From UBA822 sp036336795 (GTDB taxonomy: Bacteria; Gemmatimonadota; Gemmatimonadetes; Longimicrobiales; Gaopeijiaceae): DNA of 64,000 nt. The translations under genes and the position numbers were made by a program. Positions 8,347-17,598 of this stretch are shown here, one piece after another. Position 1 is the stretch's first letter, and each line of letters begins with the position of its first letter. The DNA lies in assembly GCA_036336795.1 (NCBI GenBank), contig JAYZFL010000011.1, forward strand, positions 1 to 64,000, given 5' to 3'. Under the pieces are notes generated by a model. It was not told the DNA's origin. It saw only the letters and a program-made list of their open reading frames with translations, and ran no database searches.

Positions 8347-9888
8347 ATGTTGCCTCAAGACGAATTGGTGTCGCGGCGCTGGTTCTTGAACCGCATGGCC
8401 TGGGCTTCCTCTGCGGCCGCGGGTATAGCGTTGCCCGGCGCACCTGCAATTGCGGGTACGCGGGAGTGGGTGATCCCGGAGGAAGCCTTCACTCCTTCCG
8501 GTTCTTCTCAGGCGCTCGACGATCTAACTGAACTTACTCTTTCTGAAACCATGACACTCGTCAGAAGCGGTCGCTTGGCACCGGTCGACCTGGTCAACGC
8601 TTATGTGGACCGTATCGAAGCCTATGACAGGGTCTATCAGGCGTACGCGGACCGGCCCACACGAGATAACCTGTTGGCCCAGGCTATGCGAAGACCTGTG
8701 GGTAGTCCTGGGGCACCACTTCGTGGCGCTTGCCTCGCTCCGAAAGATAATTTCTACACCGCAGACTTACTCACCGAGGGAGGCTCCTTGGTCTACGAGG
8801 GTTTTCGGCCCGACTACGATGCTACCGCCGTATCATTGATGCGTGCAGCAGGAGGTCTTGTGGTCGGAAAAGCGCAGATGGGTAACCTTGCGGGAGGTCG
8901 CGCGCGGCGGTACGGCACAACGATCCCTACAACGCGGAACGCGTGGACTCCGGACGATGTGCGATACAGCCCGGCGGGCTCCTCTTCCGGAACAGGCGCT
9001 GCGGTTGCAGCACGGCTAGCCGTTGCGGGGATAGGAACGCAGACCGGGGGCTCCGTGATCGGTCCCGGCAACGCGGAAGGGCTCACGTGTATCAAGCCCA
9101 CCTTCGGACGTATTTCGTTACACGGTGTAATACCGTTGAGCTACACACGAGATCACGTTGGGCCCATGGCGCGTAACGCGTTGGATGCGGCGATACTGCT
9201 CCAGGTGCTTGCCCAGCCTGATCCGAACGATCCTCGTACGCTCGGTTTGCCACCTGCGCCTAACTACATCTTGGCTGCGACTCCCTTCGGTGGTGACCGT
9301 CCACGCGTACGTTGGCCAACCCGTGTTGGCATCTGGCCGGACTACCTGTCGGAAAATGACGAAAGAATCAAACAGCTACGCACGGCTTTTATCGCCGAGT
9401 TAGAGCGGAATCCGGGCGTACAAATTATCCCCGACGTGACACTCCCGGATCAGTGGAATGAGCTTACTTCAGACCCGCTCGGTGGGTCTCATGGGGATCC
9501 GACGGCGTTCTTCATTGAGCATCTACGCAAAGACGTGAGGAATTTTGCAGACCGCCTCCCTCGTTTCCTGAACGGTATGCTTCAGAGTGCCGATACGTAT
9601 GTGAAGGTCCAGCAAGCCCGAAACCTACTTCGGCATCGGATGCTCACGCAGCTCTTCAACCAGTGCGAAGTTGTGCTCACGACATCGACAGGTGCGTTTG
9701 ACGGCGCAGGCCTGCCTCTAATGTGTATGCCGATCGGCTTTGGCACGGAGCCTAACACCGGCAACCAGGTGCCGAGAGGCGTCGTGATGGCAGCGCCGCC
9801 CTTCGGGGAAGAACGGCTCTTTGCTGTAGCCGCGGCATGGCAGGCGGTCACGGACTTCCACCGACAGCGGCCGCCGGATCCGGCCTAG
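8347..9888 (+). CDS. Tat-exported amidase-signature protein
   Basis: 513 residues from the ATG at 8347, which has CAGGAG ten bases upstream; an in-frame GTG at 8326 is less likely. The N-terminus carries a twin-arginine signal (SRRWFLNRM, Arg10-Arg11) and a hydrophobic stretch to about residue 37, implying folded export. Amidase triad: Lys133 in LAPKDNF, cis-Ser212 in AGSSSGTG, nucleophile Ser236 in TQTGGSVIG. The TQTGG variant and the C-terminal third, less similar to the lipoprotein amidase at 4983, suggest a different substrate. It shares a 23-bp identical DNA stretch with that gene (5139-5161 and 8599-8621). It follows the 86-residue small gene in one operon. Confidence 0.9.
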   Translation: MLPQDELVSRRWFLNRMAWASSAAAGIALPGAPAIAGTREWVIPEEAFTPSGSSQALDDLTELTLSETMTLVRSGRLAPVDLVNAYVDRIEAYDRVYQAYADRPTRDNLLAQAMRRPVGSPGAPLRGACLAPKDNFYTADLLTEGGSLVYEGFRPDYDATAVSLMRAAGGLVVGKAQMGNLAGGRARRYGTTIPTTRNAWTPDDVRYSPAGSSSGTGAAVAARLAVAGIGTQTGGSVIGPGNAEGLTCIKPTFGRISLHGVIPLSYTRDHVGPMARNALDAAILLQVLAQPDPNDPRTLGLPPAPNYILAATPFGGDRPRVRWPTRVGIWPDYLSENDERIKQLRTAFIAELERNPGVQIIPDVTLPDQWNELTSDPLGGSHGDPTAFFIEHLRKDVRNFADRLPRFLNGMLQSADTYVKVQQARNLLRHRMLTQLFNQCEVVLTTSTGAFDGAGLPLMCMPIGFGTEPNTGNQVPRGVVMAAPPFGEERLFAVAAAWQAVTDFHRQRPPDPA

Positions 9889-9914
9889 AGATCTCTGGAG
9901 GATCCGGAGTCTTC

Positions 9915-10793
9915 TTAAGGGAGTTGTTCTTCGGTTAGCCCCTCGTAGCTTTCAGGACGTCGGTCACGGACGAAGGGCCAGATTTTACGGACCTCCAAGA
10001 TGTCGTCGAGGTCAAGATCAGCGACCACAACTTCATCCCGGTCTCGTGACCCTTCGGCGACGATCTCTCCGCGCGGATCACAAAAATAGCTCTGCCCGTA
10101 GAACTCACCGAACTCCCAAGGCTTCTCAATCCCCACCCGATTGATTGCTCCTACGAAGTATTGGTTTGCTACCGCACATGCTGGCTGCTCTAACTTCCAG
10201 AGGTATTCGGATAAACCGGAGACGGTTGCCGACGGATTGAAGACGATCTCGGCACCATTGAGCCCGAGCACACGGGCCCCCTCCGGGAAATGCCTATCGT
10301 AGCAAATATAGACTCCGACCTTTCCATAACGTGTTTTGAACACCGGATAACCTTTGTCTCCCGGACTAAAGTAGAATTTCTCCCAGAATCCAGGGGCACA
10401 ATGAGGAATGTGGTTCTTTCGGTAGATTCCGAGCAGTGAACCGTCGGCGTCGATAACAGATGCCGTGTTGTAAAATTTGCCAGGTGCTGGTGTCTCGTAG
10501 ATTGGTAGGACCATAACCATTTCGTATTTCTGCGCGATCTCTTGGAAGATGGCTGTCGTGGGCCCCGGGATCGGCTCAGCGATGGCTTTCCAGCGTGCGT
10601 CCTCCTCGCAACAGAAGTAGGGACCGTAAAAAATCTCTTGAAGGCAAAGAATCTTTACTGCATCACGCGCCGCCTGCTCCACTAGGTCTACATGCTTGGC
10701 GATCATTAACCGCTTAATCTCAGTGATATCAAACTCTACTGGTGACCAATCGCAGGACGATTGGATTAAGCCACAACGAATATTTCTTGCCAC
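9915..10793 (-). CDS. Nitrilase-superfamily carbon-nitrogen hydrolase (N-carbamoylputrescine amidase / beta-ureidopropionase type)
   Basis: 292 residues from a GTG at 10793 that has a perfect AGGAGG nine bases upstream; the ATG frame can be extended to 10940, but those extra residues do not resemble the family, whose proteins begin with IRCGLIQ-like strands and are about 290 residues long. The catalytic triad is Glu53 (LQEIFYGPYF), Lys126 (YRKNHIP) and Cys164 (ICYDRHFPE). The FYGPYF and RHFPEGARVLGLNGAE segments are typical of enzymes that release ammonia and CO2 from N-carbamoyl compounds, as in pyrimidine degradation or putrescine synthesis. Cytosolic. No dihydropyrimidinase or agmatine deiminase gene lies nearby to decide between the two. 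Confidence 0.88.
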   Translation of the reverse strand: MARNIRCGLIQSSCDWSPVEFDITEIKRLMIAKHVDLVEQAARDAVKILCLQEIFYGPYFCCEEDARWKAIAEPIPGPTTAIFQEIAQKYEMVMVLPIYETPAPGKFYNTASVIDADGSLLGIYRKNHIPHCAPGFWEKFYFSPGDKGYPVFKTRYGKVGVYICYDRHFPEGARVLGLNGAEIVFNPSATVSGLSEYLWKLEQPACAVANQYFVGAINRVGIEKPWEFGEFYGQSYFCDPRGEIVAEGSRDRDEVVVADLDLDDILEVRKIWPFVRDRRPESYEGLTEEQLP

Positions 10794-11021
10794 GTTCTGG
10801 TACCTCCTGAAAATAAAAGGGCAAATTGAACACTTCATACCCACGGTATTCTTGCTCGAAAGGTAGTGTGAACTTATCGACCGATCGGGCAAGTACTCAG
10901 TCGCGTTGGGCATCTGGTCTATTGCGTAGGGGCGAACCACTTGCCAGGCCGGGGGAGGCTGATCAGGATGAGTGCGAGCACCGCAGAGTTTTCCCTCGGT
11001 CCTAAGTATTTTGGAGTGACC

Positions 11022-12704
11022 ATGAACGAAGAGCGGTTTCGCGAACTACTCAGAAAACGTGGAGTTCTCTATCCGGCGAACCACCCCCTTAGGGACGACA
11101 TCAGTGGAATTGACCGTAGAGAGTTCGTGAGAATCACCGGAGCCGCTGGGGCCGCGCTCGCGATGGGTGGAGGAAGCCTCGGTTGTCTGCCCGGGGATTC
11201 TCCTATGCGCGGGAGAGGTCCTGCTCCGGATCCGGTAGAGCGGGAACTTGCGCTACTAGCTCTCGACGAAGCCCGATCGGCGGGAGCGAGTTATGCGGAT
11301 GTGCGTGTTTCGCGGCATTGGAACGAATCAGTCAGCACTCGTGAGCAACAGATCACCAACGTCAGCAAGAGTGATTCCTACGGCATTGGTGTGCGTGCGC
11401 TCGTAGGTGGATCATGGGGATTCTCCGCGACACGGGACCTGAATCGAGACGCCGTTGCCTCAGTGGCTCGCGAAGCGACCGCGATCGCTTCCGCGAACGA
11501 CCGAGTTGCACCGAGCACAACGGTACTCGCTCCGGTTGAGCCTATCCCGGATGGACGTTGGGTGACCCCTCACACGATTGATCCATTCGATGTCTCGGTT
11601 GAGGAAAAGTCTGATCTTCTGTTCCGTGCCAATGAAGCGGCCCTGAGAGTAGCTGGCGTGCAGTTTGTATCTTCAAGCATCGGTTCAGTGAAGGAAAGTC
11701 GTTTAGTAGCTACGAGCGAGGGATCGGTCATCCAGCAGACTTCCATTCGCATGAATCCGAGCATGAACATCACGGCGGTGTCGTCGGATCGCTCGGATTT
11801 TCAGAGTCGGGGTGCGGTCGCGGAACCAGCGGGTCGAGGTTGGGAATATGTGGCGGGGCTGGACTTTCCGGGTAACGCTCCGCACTGGGCAGAAGAAGCC
11901 GTAATGAAGTTGAGTGCGGCTCCGGTCGACGCAGGCACGTGGGATTTGATCCTTCACCCGTCTAACCTCTGGCTCACCATCCACGAGTCAATCGCGCATC
12001 CGACGGAGCTCGACCGGACTCTAGGATACGAAGCTAACTATGCTGGTACGTCGTTCATCTTTCCTCCGGAGGAGGCGCTCAATAACCTCCGGCTTGGCCA
12101 GGATTTCATGACGTTCATGGGTAATCGGACCGAGGAGGGCGGATGTGCCACGATCGGTTGGGACGACGAGGGTGTGCCGGCCACGTCTTGGCCCATCATC
12201 AAGGATGGTATTTTCGTCAACTACCAAACCACCCGAGAGCAAGCCGCTTGGATCGCCGACGAGACGGGTGTGACGAACAGCCTCGGCTGCTCGTACGGAA
12301 TGAACTGGGCGAATATCCCGTTTCAGAGAATGCCCAACGTCAGTCTGATGCCCGGAGACCAAGACCTGAGTGAAGATGATGTTATCGCCGCGACCGACCG
12401 TGCCATCATGGTAGAAGGGCGAGGTTCCTACTCCATTGACCAGCAGCGATACAATTTCCAGTTCGCGGGACAGGTGTTCTGGGAGATCCGAGACGGAAAG
12501 AAATACCGGATGCTGCGGGATGTCGCATACCAAGGGCGAACACCGGAATTCTGGAACTCTATGTCCGTGATCGGTGGGCCGAGCACCTATTACCTAGGTG
12601 CCACGTTCGGCGATGCCAAGGGTCAGCCCGGTCAGTCGAACGCCGTTTCTCATGGGTGTCCCATGGCGCTTTTTCGCGACGTCAAAATCCTTAACACCGC
12701 CTGA
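11022..12704 (+). CDS. tldD: TldD-family metalloprotease with Tat/lipoprotein signal
   Basis: TldD with TldE forms a zinc protease that trims unfolded peptides (in E. coli, microcin B17 leader and CcdA). The zinc motif HESIAHPTE is at residues 321-329 and the C-terminal domain with LGATFGDAKGQPGQ is typical. The unusual part is the N-terminus: a twin-arginine motif (DRREFVRITGAAGAAL, Arg32-Arg33) followed by GGGSLGC (Cys55), which reads as a Tat lipoprotein signal, while characterised TldD is cytosolic. The start at 11022 has GGAG five bases upstream; an in-frame ATG at 10968 with GGGGGAGG is a real alternative, adding 18 residues. The tldE-like gene follows after 10 bp. Confidence 0.88.
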   Translation: MNEERFRELLRKRGVLYPANHPLRDDISGIDRREFVRITGAAGAALAMGGGSLGCLPGDSPMRGRGPAPDPVERELALLALDEARSAGASYADVRVSRHWNESVSTREQQITNVSKSDSYGIGVRALVGGSWGFSATRDLNRDAVASVAREATAIASANDRVAPSTTVLAPVEPIPDGRWVTPHTIDPFDVSVEEKSDLLFRANEAALRVAGVQFVSSSIGSVKESRLVATSEGSVIQQTSIRMNPSMNITAVSSDRSDFQSRGAVAEPAGRGWEYVAGLDFPGNAPHWAEEAVMKLSAAPVDAGTWDLILHPSNLWLTIHESIAHPTELDRTLGYEANYAGTSFIFPPEEALNNLRLGQDFMTFMGNRTEEGGCATIGWDDEGVPATSWPIIKDGIFVNYQTTREQAAWIADETGVTNSLGCSYGMNWANIPFQRMPNVSLMPGDQDLSEDDVIAATDRAIMVEGRGSYSIDQQRYNFQFAGQVFWEIRDGKKYRMLRDVAYQGRTPEFWNSMSVIGGPSTYYLGATFGDAKGQPGQSNAVSHGCPMALFRDVKILNTA

Positions 12705-12714
12705 GGAGCGAGAA

Positions 12715-14088
12715 ATGAAACTTCATCACTCCCAGGAGGTGTCCTCCCGCCGTGGCTTGTCCTCGGATGAAGTGCGAGAGCTTTGTGAGCTCGTGCTGAG
12801 CTTTGCCCAGGCCGACCACACTCGGGTGAGTGTTAATTCAGGCTGGCGCGGGTTCACCAGGACGGCGACTAACCGTATTACTACGGCCGGTGGAAGCACA
12901 AATACCACTGTCCGAGTCATGAGCGTCTTCGGTCAGCGTGTCGCGAGTGTCACGACCAACAACCTGGATCGGAGCGGTCTGGAGCAGACTGTCAGAGATG
13001 CCGAAGCACTCGCCAGGCTCTCACCTGAGGATCCGGAATATTTGCCTGAGCTCGGACAGCAGGAATACGGGAGTGTCGAGGGGTATTACTCGAGTACCGG
13101 CGACCTGGCTCCCGCAACACGTGCGGAGGCTATGGTGCTGGCTCTAGATGCGGCGAGAGAGTCCAATACGGTCGCGGCTGGCTTCATGGATGTTCAAGCG
13201 GGTGTCCAGGCCCTGGCGACCTCCAAGGGTCTGTTCGCTTATTACCCGTCGACTGGAGTTGCTTCCACGCTGACGGTGCGGACGCCTGATGGTCAGTCAT
13301 CCGGTTGGGCGGGGGACGAAGCTGCGGATTGGACGTCCATCGAATCGCAGCGAATCTCAGCGGCTGCAGTTCGAAAATGCCTGGATTGGCGAGGAAAAGG
13401 GGTGCTCGATCCTGGAGAATACGAGGTGGTGTTGGAACCTACGGCAGTTGGCATGCTAATGCGGAACATGCGGAGCACGTTCGATGCGCGGACGGCGGAT
13501 GAGGGACGATCCTACTTTTCCAGGAGCGGAGGTACTCGTGTCGGGGAAAAGGTCTTCGATGAAAAGATAACCATTAGGAGTGACCCTGGAGCTCGAGATG
13601 CCGAGACAAGCCCGTTCATCGGGGACGGGTCCTCCGTGCGCCCTGAAGTGTGGGTCGAGAACGGAGTTCTGAAAGCACTGTCGTACAGCCGCTCCTGGGC
13701 TGATCGTCGGGGCGTCGAGCCCAGACCGCCCCCACAGAACCTGATTATGTCGGGAGGTGATGCGACCGTTCAGGAGATGATCGAGTCAACCCGCCGGGGG
13801 GTATTGATCACCCGATTTTGGTATATCCGAGGGTTGAATCCGAGGACAATGTCATATACGGGGCTCACCCGGGACGGAACTTTTCTGATTGAGAACGGCC
13901 GGATCAGCCGACCGGTTACGAACTTCCGGTTCAATCAATCTATGGTATCGTTCTTACAGAACGTCGAGATGTTAGGTCTCCCTACACGGGTCGCGGCGAG
14001 TGAAAATAGCTCGGTATCGGCGCCCATCGTGGTTCCGGCGTTGAAGGTCAGAGGATTCAATCTCGCAAGCGTGAGCGACGCGATTTAA
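12715..14088 (+). CDS. pmbA: TldE/PmbA-family protein (non-catalytic partner)
   Basis: 457 residues. The gene begins 10 bp after tldD behind GAGGAGCG. It shares the TldD/PmbA fold (N-terminal SVNSGWRGFTRTATNRIT, then RVASVTTNNLD; C-terminal RGVLITRFWYIRGLNPRT and GLTRDGTFLIENG) but lacks any HExxxH motif, as expected for the TldE/PmbA subunit that completes the protease. No signal peptide is visible, in contrast with its partner, so export would need hitch-hiking with TldD or the two would be in different compartments. The family assignment is firm; the partnership rests on adjacency. Confidence 0.87.
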   Translation: MKLHHSQEVSSRRGLSSDEVRELCELVLSFAQADHTRVSVNSGWRGFTRTATNRITTAGGSTNTTVRVMSVFGQRVASVTTNNLDRSGLEQTVRDAEALARLSPEDPEYLPELGQQEYGSVEGYYSSTGDLAPATRAEAMVLALDAARESNTVAAGFMDVQAGVQALATSKGLFAYYPSTGVASTLTVRTPDGQSSGWAGDEAADWTSIESQRISAAAVRKCLDWRGKGVLDPGEYEVVLEPTAVGMLMRNMRSTFDARTADEGRSYFSRSGGTRVGEKVFDEKITIRSDPGARDAETSPFIGDGSSVRPEVWVENGVLKALSYSRSWADRRGVEPRPPPQNLIMSGGDATVQEMIESTRRGVLITRFWYIRGLNPRTMSYTGLTRDGTFLIENGRISRPVTNFRFNQSMVSFLQNVEMLGLPTRVAASENSSVSAPIVVPALKVRGFNLASVSDAI

Positions 14089-14156
14089 CGGACGGTGTCA
14101 AGCTGTCGGGAAAGGGTCGGATCTCTCAACCCAGCACCGTTTATCCCACCTTAGGA

Positions 14157-14819
14157 TCAGGGTCTGTGTCGCGTGACTGGCAAAGAGATATGGAGATGAT
14201 TGGCTGTGCCCACACGGTGGAGATTTTGGAATCCCATTAACTGGAAATACATTACGGTCAAGCGGTTTCTCCATTCGCTGCGATCAATAGTGCGGATGTC
14301 CATGGCGTGAACGTACCGGTCTTCCAGCCTGAAGTGGAGCAAAGCTTCATTGACTGGGACACCGATTCTCAAGTAGTCCTCTACTGTTCGCTCTGGGTCT
14401 GTAACCACGCCGTCACGATCGAAGAGCAGGTAGGTGCTTGCCCCCATTCTCATGAGCGGATGGAGAGACGAATAGTACTCTTTGAGTTCGGGATTGTTGG
14501 CGTTTGCAGGGGAAAGATAAAGAAGCCCGTACCCACTGTACCCGACGACGGCGACGGCAAGTACGCGTTGCATCACCATGCTTCCTCGGTGTTTCTCTGT
14601 GGCCCACTTCCGCAGCCACGCGGTATACGCCAAGAACGCGAACGCAGTGGCGGATACGCCTACCGTCAGTGAAGGCCACGTGTCCCAGCCCCACTGCTGG
14701 TAGGCGTACATTGATCCCTGCACCAAGACGATGAATAGGAAGGTCAGAGCTGTGATCCACTTCAAGGAGATCCAGGTGAAGTGAACTGCCAGACCCAGAG
14801 TCTTCAATTGTGGGTACAT
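14157..14819 (-). CDS. Membrane protein with C-terminal histidine-rich domain, unknown
   Basis: 220 residues from the ATG at 14819 (a TTG at 14849 is the other choice). Three hydrophobic segments lie near residues 20-40, 48-66 and 82-100. The soluble C-terminal part contains YLLFDRDG, RYVHAMDIRT, SEWRNRL, YFQLMGFQNLHRV and a final NHLHISL. The HAMD and HLHI pieces, with a Trp between them, faintly recall the metal ligands of M15/VanY-type carboxypeptidases, but spacing is not canonical and I would not name it. Convergent with the tldD-pmbA operon. Confidence 0.6.
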   Translation of the reverse strand: MYPQLKTLGLAVHFTWISLKWITALTFLFIVLVQGSMYAYQQWGWDTWPSLTVGVSATAFAFLAYTAWLRKWATEKHRGSMVMQRVLAVAVVGYSGYGLLYLSPANANNPELKEYYSSLHPLMRMGASTYLLFDRDGVVTDPERTVEDYLRIGVPVNEALLHFRLEDRYVHAMDIRTIDRSEWRNRLTVMYFQLMGFQNLHRVGTANHLHISLPVTRHRP

Positions 14820-15102
14820 TTTTCTCGCCCGAAGACTCAATAAGTTCAAATTCAGAATGCCCTCCCGCTCTCGATCTATGTCGATCTCCCCTCGCCCGAA
14901 AACTCTTCTGCCGAAGGTCGGCAGGTGCCGCGAGCCGCACCTCGTTGTACGATTCTAACTCGGAGAGGCTCAAAGGTGGAGGGAGGCGATCCACATCACG
15001 CATACCCTGAAGCCGAACTTCGGGTATCCTGACCGGCCTATTGGAAAAGTGTTTGGGAATACTCGTAGATAGGGTTGGAAGATCAAAACTGAGGATAACA
15101 TC

Positions 15103-16404
15103 ATGCGCATAACTCGTACCGTTCACCTGGTCCTTACCGTGGGACTGATCCTCGCGTTCGCTACGTGTACTGGCAGGTCATCGGACGACACCGATGTAGG
15201 TGGACTGACAGCCGTCGTGGGCGCCCGTATTTGGGACGGTACGGGTGCCGATGTAATCCCAGACGGGGTACTCTTGATTCGCGATGGACGGATCATGGGG
15301 GTCGCGCCCGCGGATGAACTTGACATTCCGTCCGGAGCTGACGTTGTGGATTTGCAGGGCGGTACGGTCGTTCCTGGGCTCATAAATACTCATGGCCATG
15401 TAGGAGATGTTCTCGGTTTGGAGGGAGGGCACTACGACCGAGACAATTTGATCAGGCAGCTTCGGCTTTACGCGGAGTATGGAGTAACGTCTGTGAACAG
15501 CCTCGGGGGAGACGGTCCTGCCGGGATCCTTTTACGAGATGAGCAAACGGCCCCTGGACTCAATCGAGCTCGCATTTTTGTTGCCGGTTCTGTGGTTACG
15601 GGAGCGACTGAAGAGGCGGCGCTCTCCATGGTCCAAGAGAACGCGGACATGGGTGTCGATTGGATGAAGATTCGTGTGGATGACAACTTGGGTTCCACAC
15701 GCAAAATGTCCCCAGAGATTTTCTCTGCGGTGATCGAGCGTAGTCACGATTTAGGAATACGCCTCGCGTCTCACCTCTTCTATCAAGATGACGCGAAGGC
15801 TCTACTGAGGGCGGGTAGCGACTTTATCGCTCATAGCGTTCGCGATGAAGATGTTGACGAGGAGTTCCTCGGCCTCCTGCGAGAGACGGGTGTCTGTTAC
15901 TCACCGACTCTAACGCGTGAGGTTTCCACTTTTATCTATGAAGATCGACCGGACTTCTTCGACGATCCGTTCTTTCTGGCGCATGCCGAGCTGGCCATAT
16001 TGGATCTCCTCCAAGAACCGGATCGGCAGGCCAGGGTTCGAGCGAGTGCTAGTGCCCAACAGTACAAGGAGGCCTTACAGGTAGCTATGAGGAATGTGAA
16101 GAGGGTTGCCGATGCCGGTTTGCCCGTGGCATTCGGTACCGATACGGGGCCGGCTGGTCGCTTTCAGGGCTACTTCGAGCACATGGAGATGGCACTGATG
16201 GCTGACGCCGGCCTTGTTCCCGAACAGATTCTTCGTTCCGCGACGAGGGATGCTGCTAACTGCCTTGGCCTTGAGGATGAGATCGGCACGTTACTCCCCG
16301 GTCGGTGGGCCGATTTCCTTGTCGTAAGAGACGATCCGCTTATAGACATTGATAACCTGCGGAGCATGGAGTCCGTCTGGATCGCGGGAGAGCCACTGCG
16401 CTGA
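15103..16404 (+). CDS. Exported amidohydrolase family protein
   Basis: 433 residues with an N-terminal signal (MRITRTVHLVLTVGLILAF; a Cys at about 22 could be lipidated but the lipobox is weak). Metal-site signatures of the amidohydrolase superfamily are in order: HGH at about 93-95 (INTHGHVGD), a candidate metal lysine in WMKIRVDD, His in ASHLF and IAHSVRDE, and the Asp in AFGTDTG near 350; the usual C-terminal LLPGRWADFLVV strand follows. Related proteins include imidazolonepropionase and prolidase-like enzymes; the substrate is not clear. GAGG lies eight bases before the ATG. A 10-bp bulged hairpin at 15002-15027 lies upstream. Confidence 0.87.
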   Translation: MRITRTVHLVLTVGLILAFATCTGRSSDDTDVGGLTAVVGARIWDGTGADVIPDGVLLIRDGRIMGVAPADELDIPSGADVVDLQGGTVVPGLINTHGHVGDVLGLEGGHYDRDNLIRQLRLYAEYGVTSVNSLGGDGPAGILLRDEQTAPGLNRARIFVAGSVVTGATEEAALSMVQENADMGVDWMKIRVDDNLGSTRKMSPEIFSAVIERSHDLGIRLASHLFYQDDAKALLRAGSDFIAHSVRDEDVDEEFLGLLRETGVCYSPTLTREVSTFIYEDRPDFFDDPFFLAHAELAILDLLQEPDRQARVRASASAQQYKEALQVAMRNVKRVADAGLPVAFGTDTGPAGRFQGYFEHMEMALMADAGLVPEQILRSATRDAANCLGLEDEIGTLLPGRWADFLVVRDDPLIDIDNLRSMESVWIAGEPLR

Positions 16405-16512
16405 GGTCGGTTTGCTATACAGCCCGAGAGCCTTGCTATCCGGGTGGGGTTTGAATCTATTCCGCCGCCGCATCGGTGCGTCCACAACATTGGCATCTTG
16501 AGCACAGGATTT

Positions 16513-17496
16513 ATGGAAACGAAGCGCCCCACCAGTCCGGCCGCCGAGGAGATTCTCGGAGGTTACTTTCCGGTTCTGGACCACGGATTTGTGGCTCTTG
16601 TCGACTACATGGGAACCGATGAGGACATTGAACGGGCAGCCCGGGTGAGCTACGGGTACGGGACTCGCAAGACAAGCCTAACACGTGGCCTCGTCCGGTA
16701 CTTGAGACGGCACCAGCACACGACACCCAGCGAGATGGTGGAGCTGAAATTTCACTGTGCAATGCCGATGTTCGTGGCTCGACAGTGGATACGTCACCGG
16801 ACGGCCTCGGTGAATGAGTACAGTGGCCGTTATTCGCTAATGCCTCTCCTTTTTTACAAGCCTGATCTTGACCACTTCGCCCTTCAAAGTTCGGATAATC
16901 GCCAAGGGAGGGCGTCTGAGCCTGCTCCTGCAGCGCTGTACGAGAAGACCTTACGTCGCTGGGAAAAAGTCCGCGATGAGGCCTCACGTGGTTATCGTTG
17001 GATGGTGGAGGAGAACGTGGCTCGCGAGTTGGCCCGCATTGACCTTCCGCTCTCCACTTATACCCAGTGGTACTGGAAGATCGATCTCCACAACCTTTTC
17101 CACTTCTTAACGCTCCGGGTGGACCAACATGCACAGTGGGAGATCCAAGAATTCGCCCGGGTAATGGCTGGAATGTTGAAGAGAGTGGCCCCACTGAGTT
17201 ACGAAGCCTGGATCGACTACAATGTCTGTGCCCACTCGATGAGTCGAGTTGAGATGGCGGCGTTGCGTCGATTGCTGGAAGCTGACGTCGACGGGATTCG
17301 GCCTAAAGAAGATGCAGGAGCCCTCGAACCCGAGGAACTCAAGGTGTTAGGCCTTTCCGGGCGTGAGATGCGCGAATTTGTCGACAAGCTCCAGCCTGTC
17401 AATATTCCGGATTACGAATTAGATATTTCAGTCATGCGGCGAGCTGAGGACGTGGCTGCGGAACTCGAGGAGGCAGTTCCTGGCTTATTCGAATAG
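16513..17496 (+). CDS. thyX: FAD-dependent thymidylate synthase
   Basis: 327 residues. ThyX makes dTMP from dUMP using methylene-tetrahydrofolate, FAD and NADPH. The diagnostic motif RHRTASVNEYSGRYS begins at residue 94, and RARVSYG-like (AARVSYGYG) and YTQWYWKIDLHNLFHFLTLR segments match the family. The length is longer than many bacterial ThyX (about 220-260) because of a C-terminal extension of about 60 acidic residues, as seen in some aerobic lineages. I chose the ATG at 16513 (AGGA five bases upstream); the frame is open to 16444 but without homologous residues. Single gene downstream of the amidohydrolase. Confidence 0.95.
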   Translation: METKRPTSPAAEEILGGYFPVLDHGFVALVDYMGTDEDIERAARVSYGYGTRKTSLTRGLVRYLRRHQHTTPSEMVELKFHCAMPMFVARQWIRHRTASVNEYSGRYSLMPLLFYKPDLDHFALQSSDNRQGRASEPAPAALYEKTLRRWEKVRDEASRGYRWMVEENVARELARIDLPLSTYTQWYWKIDLHNLFHFLTLRVDQHAQWEIQEFARVMAGMLKRVAPLSYEAWIDYNVCAHSMSRVEMAALRRLLEADVDGIRPKEDAGALEPEELKVLGLSGREMREFVDKLQPVNIPDYELDISVMRRAEDVAAELEEAVPGLFE

Positions 17497-17598
17497 TGGT
17501 TGGGAACTCTATCGGCCAAAGCTGTCGATGAGGGCGCGAGGTTCTCTTCGGATTTCTACATCCACACAGTTTTTTCAATCATCTCCTTCAGCTAGACG

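Noticed and set aside
14413..15126. 237-codon open frame on the minus strand
   Set aside because: It overlaps the membrane-protein gene in another frame; that gene has coherent membrane helices and this frame does not.
16511..17194. 227-codon open frame on the minus strand
   Set aside because: It is antisense to thyX and has the biased composition of a shadow frame.
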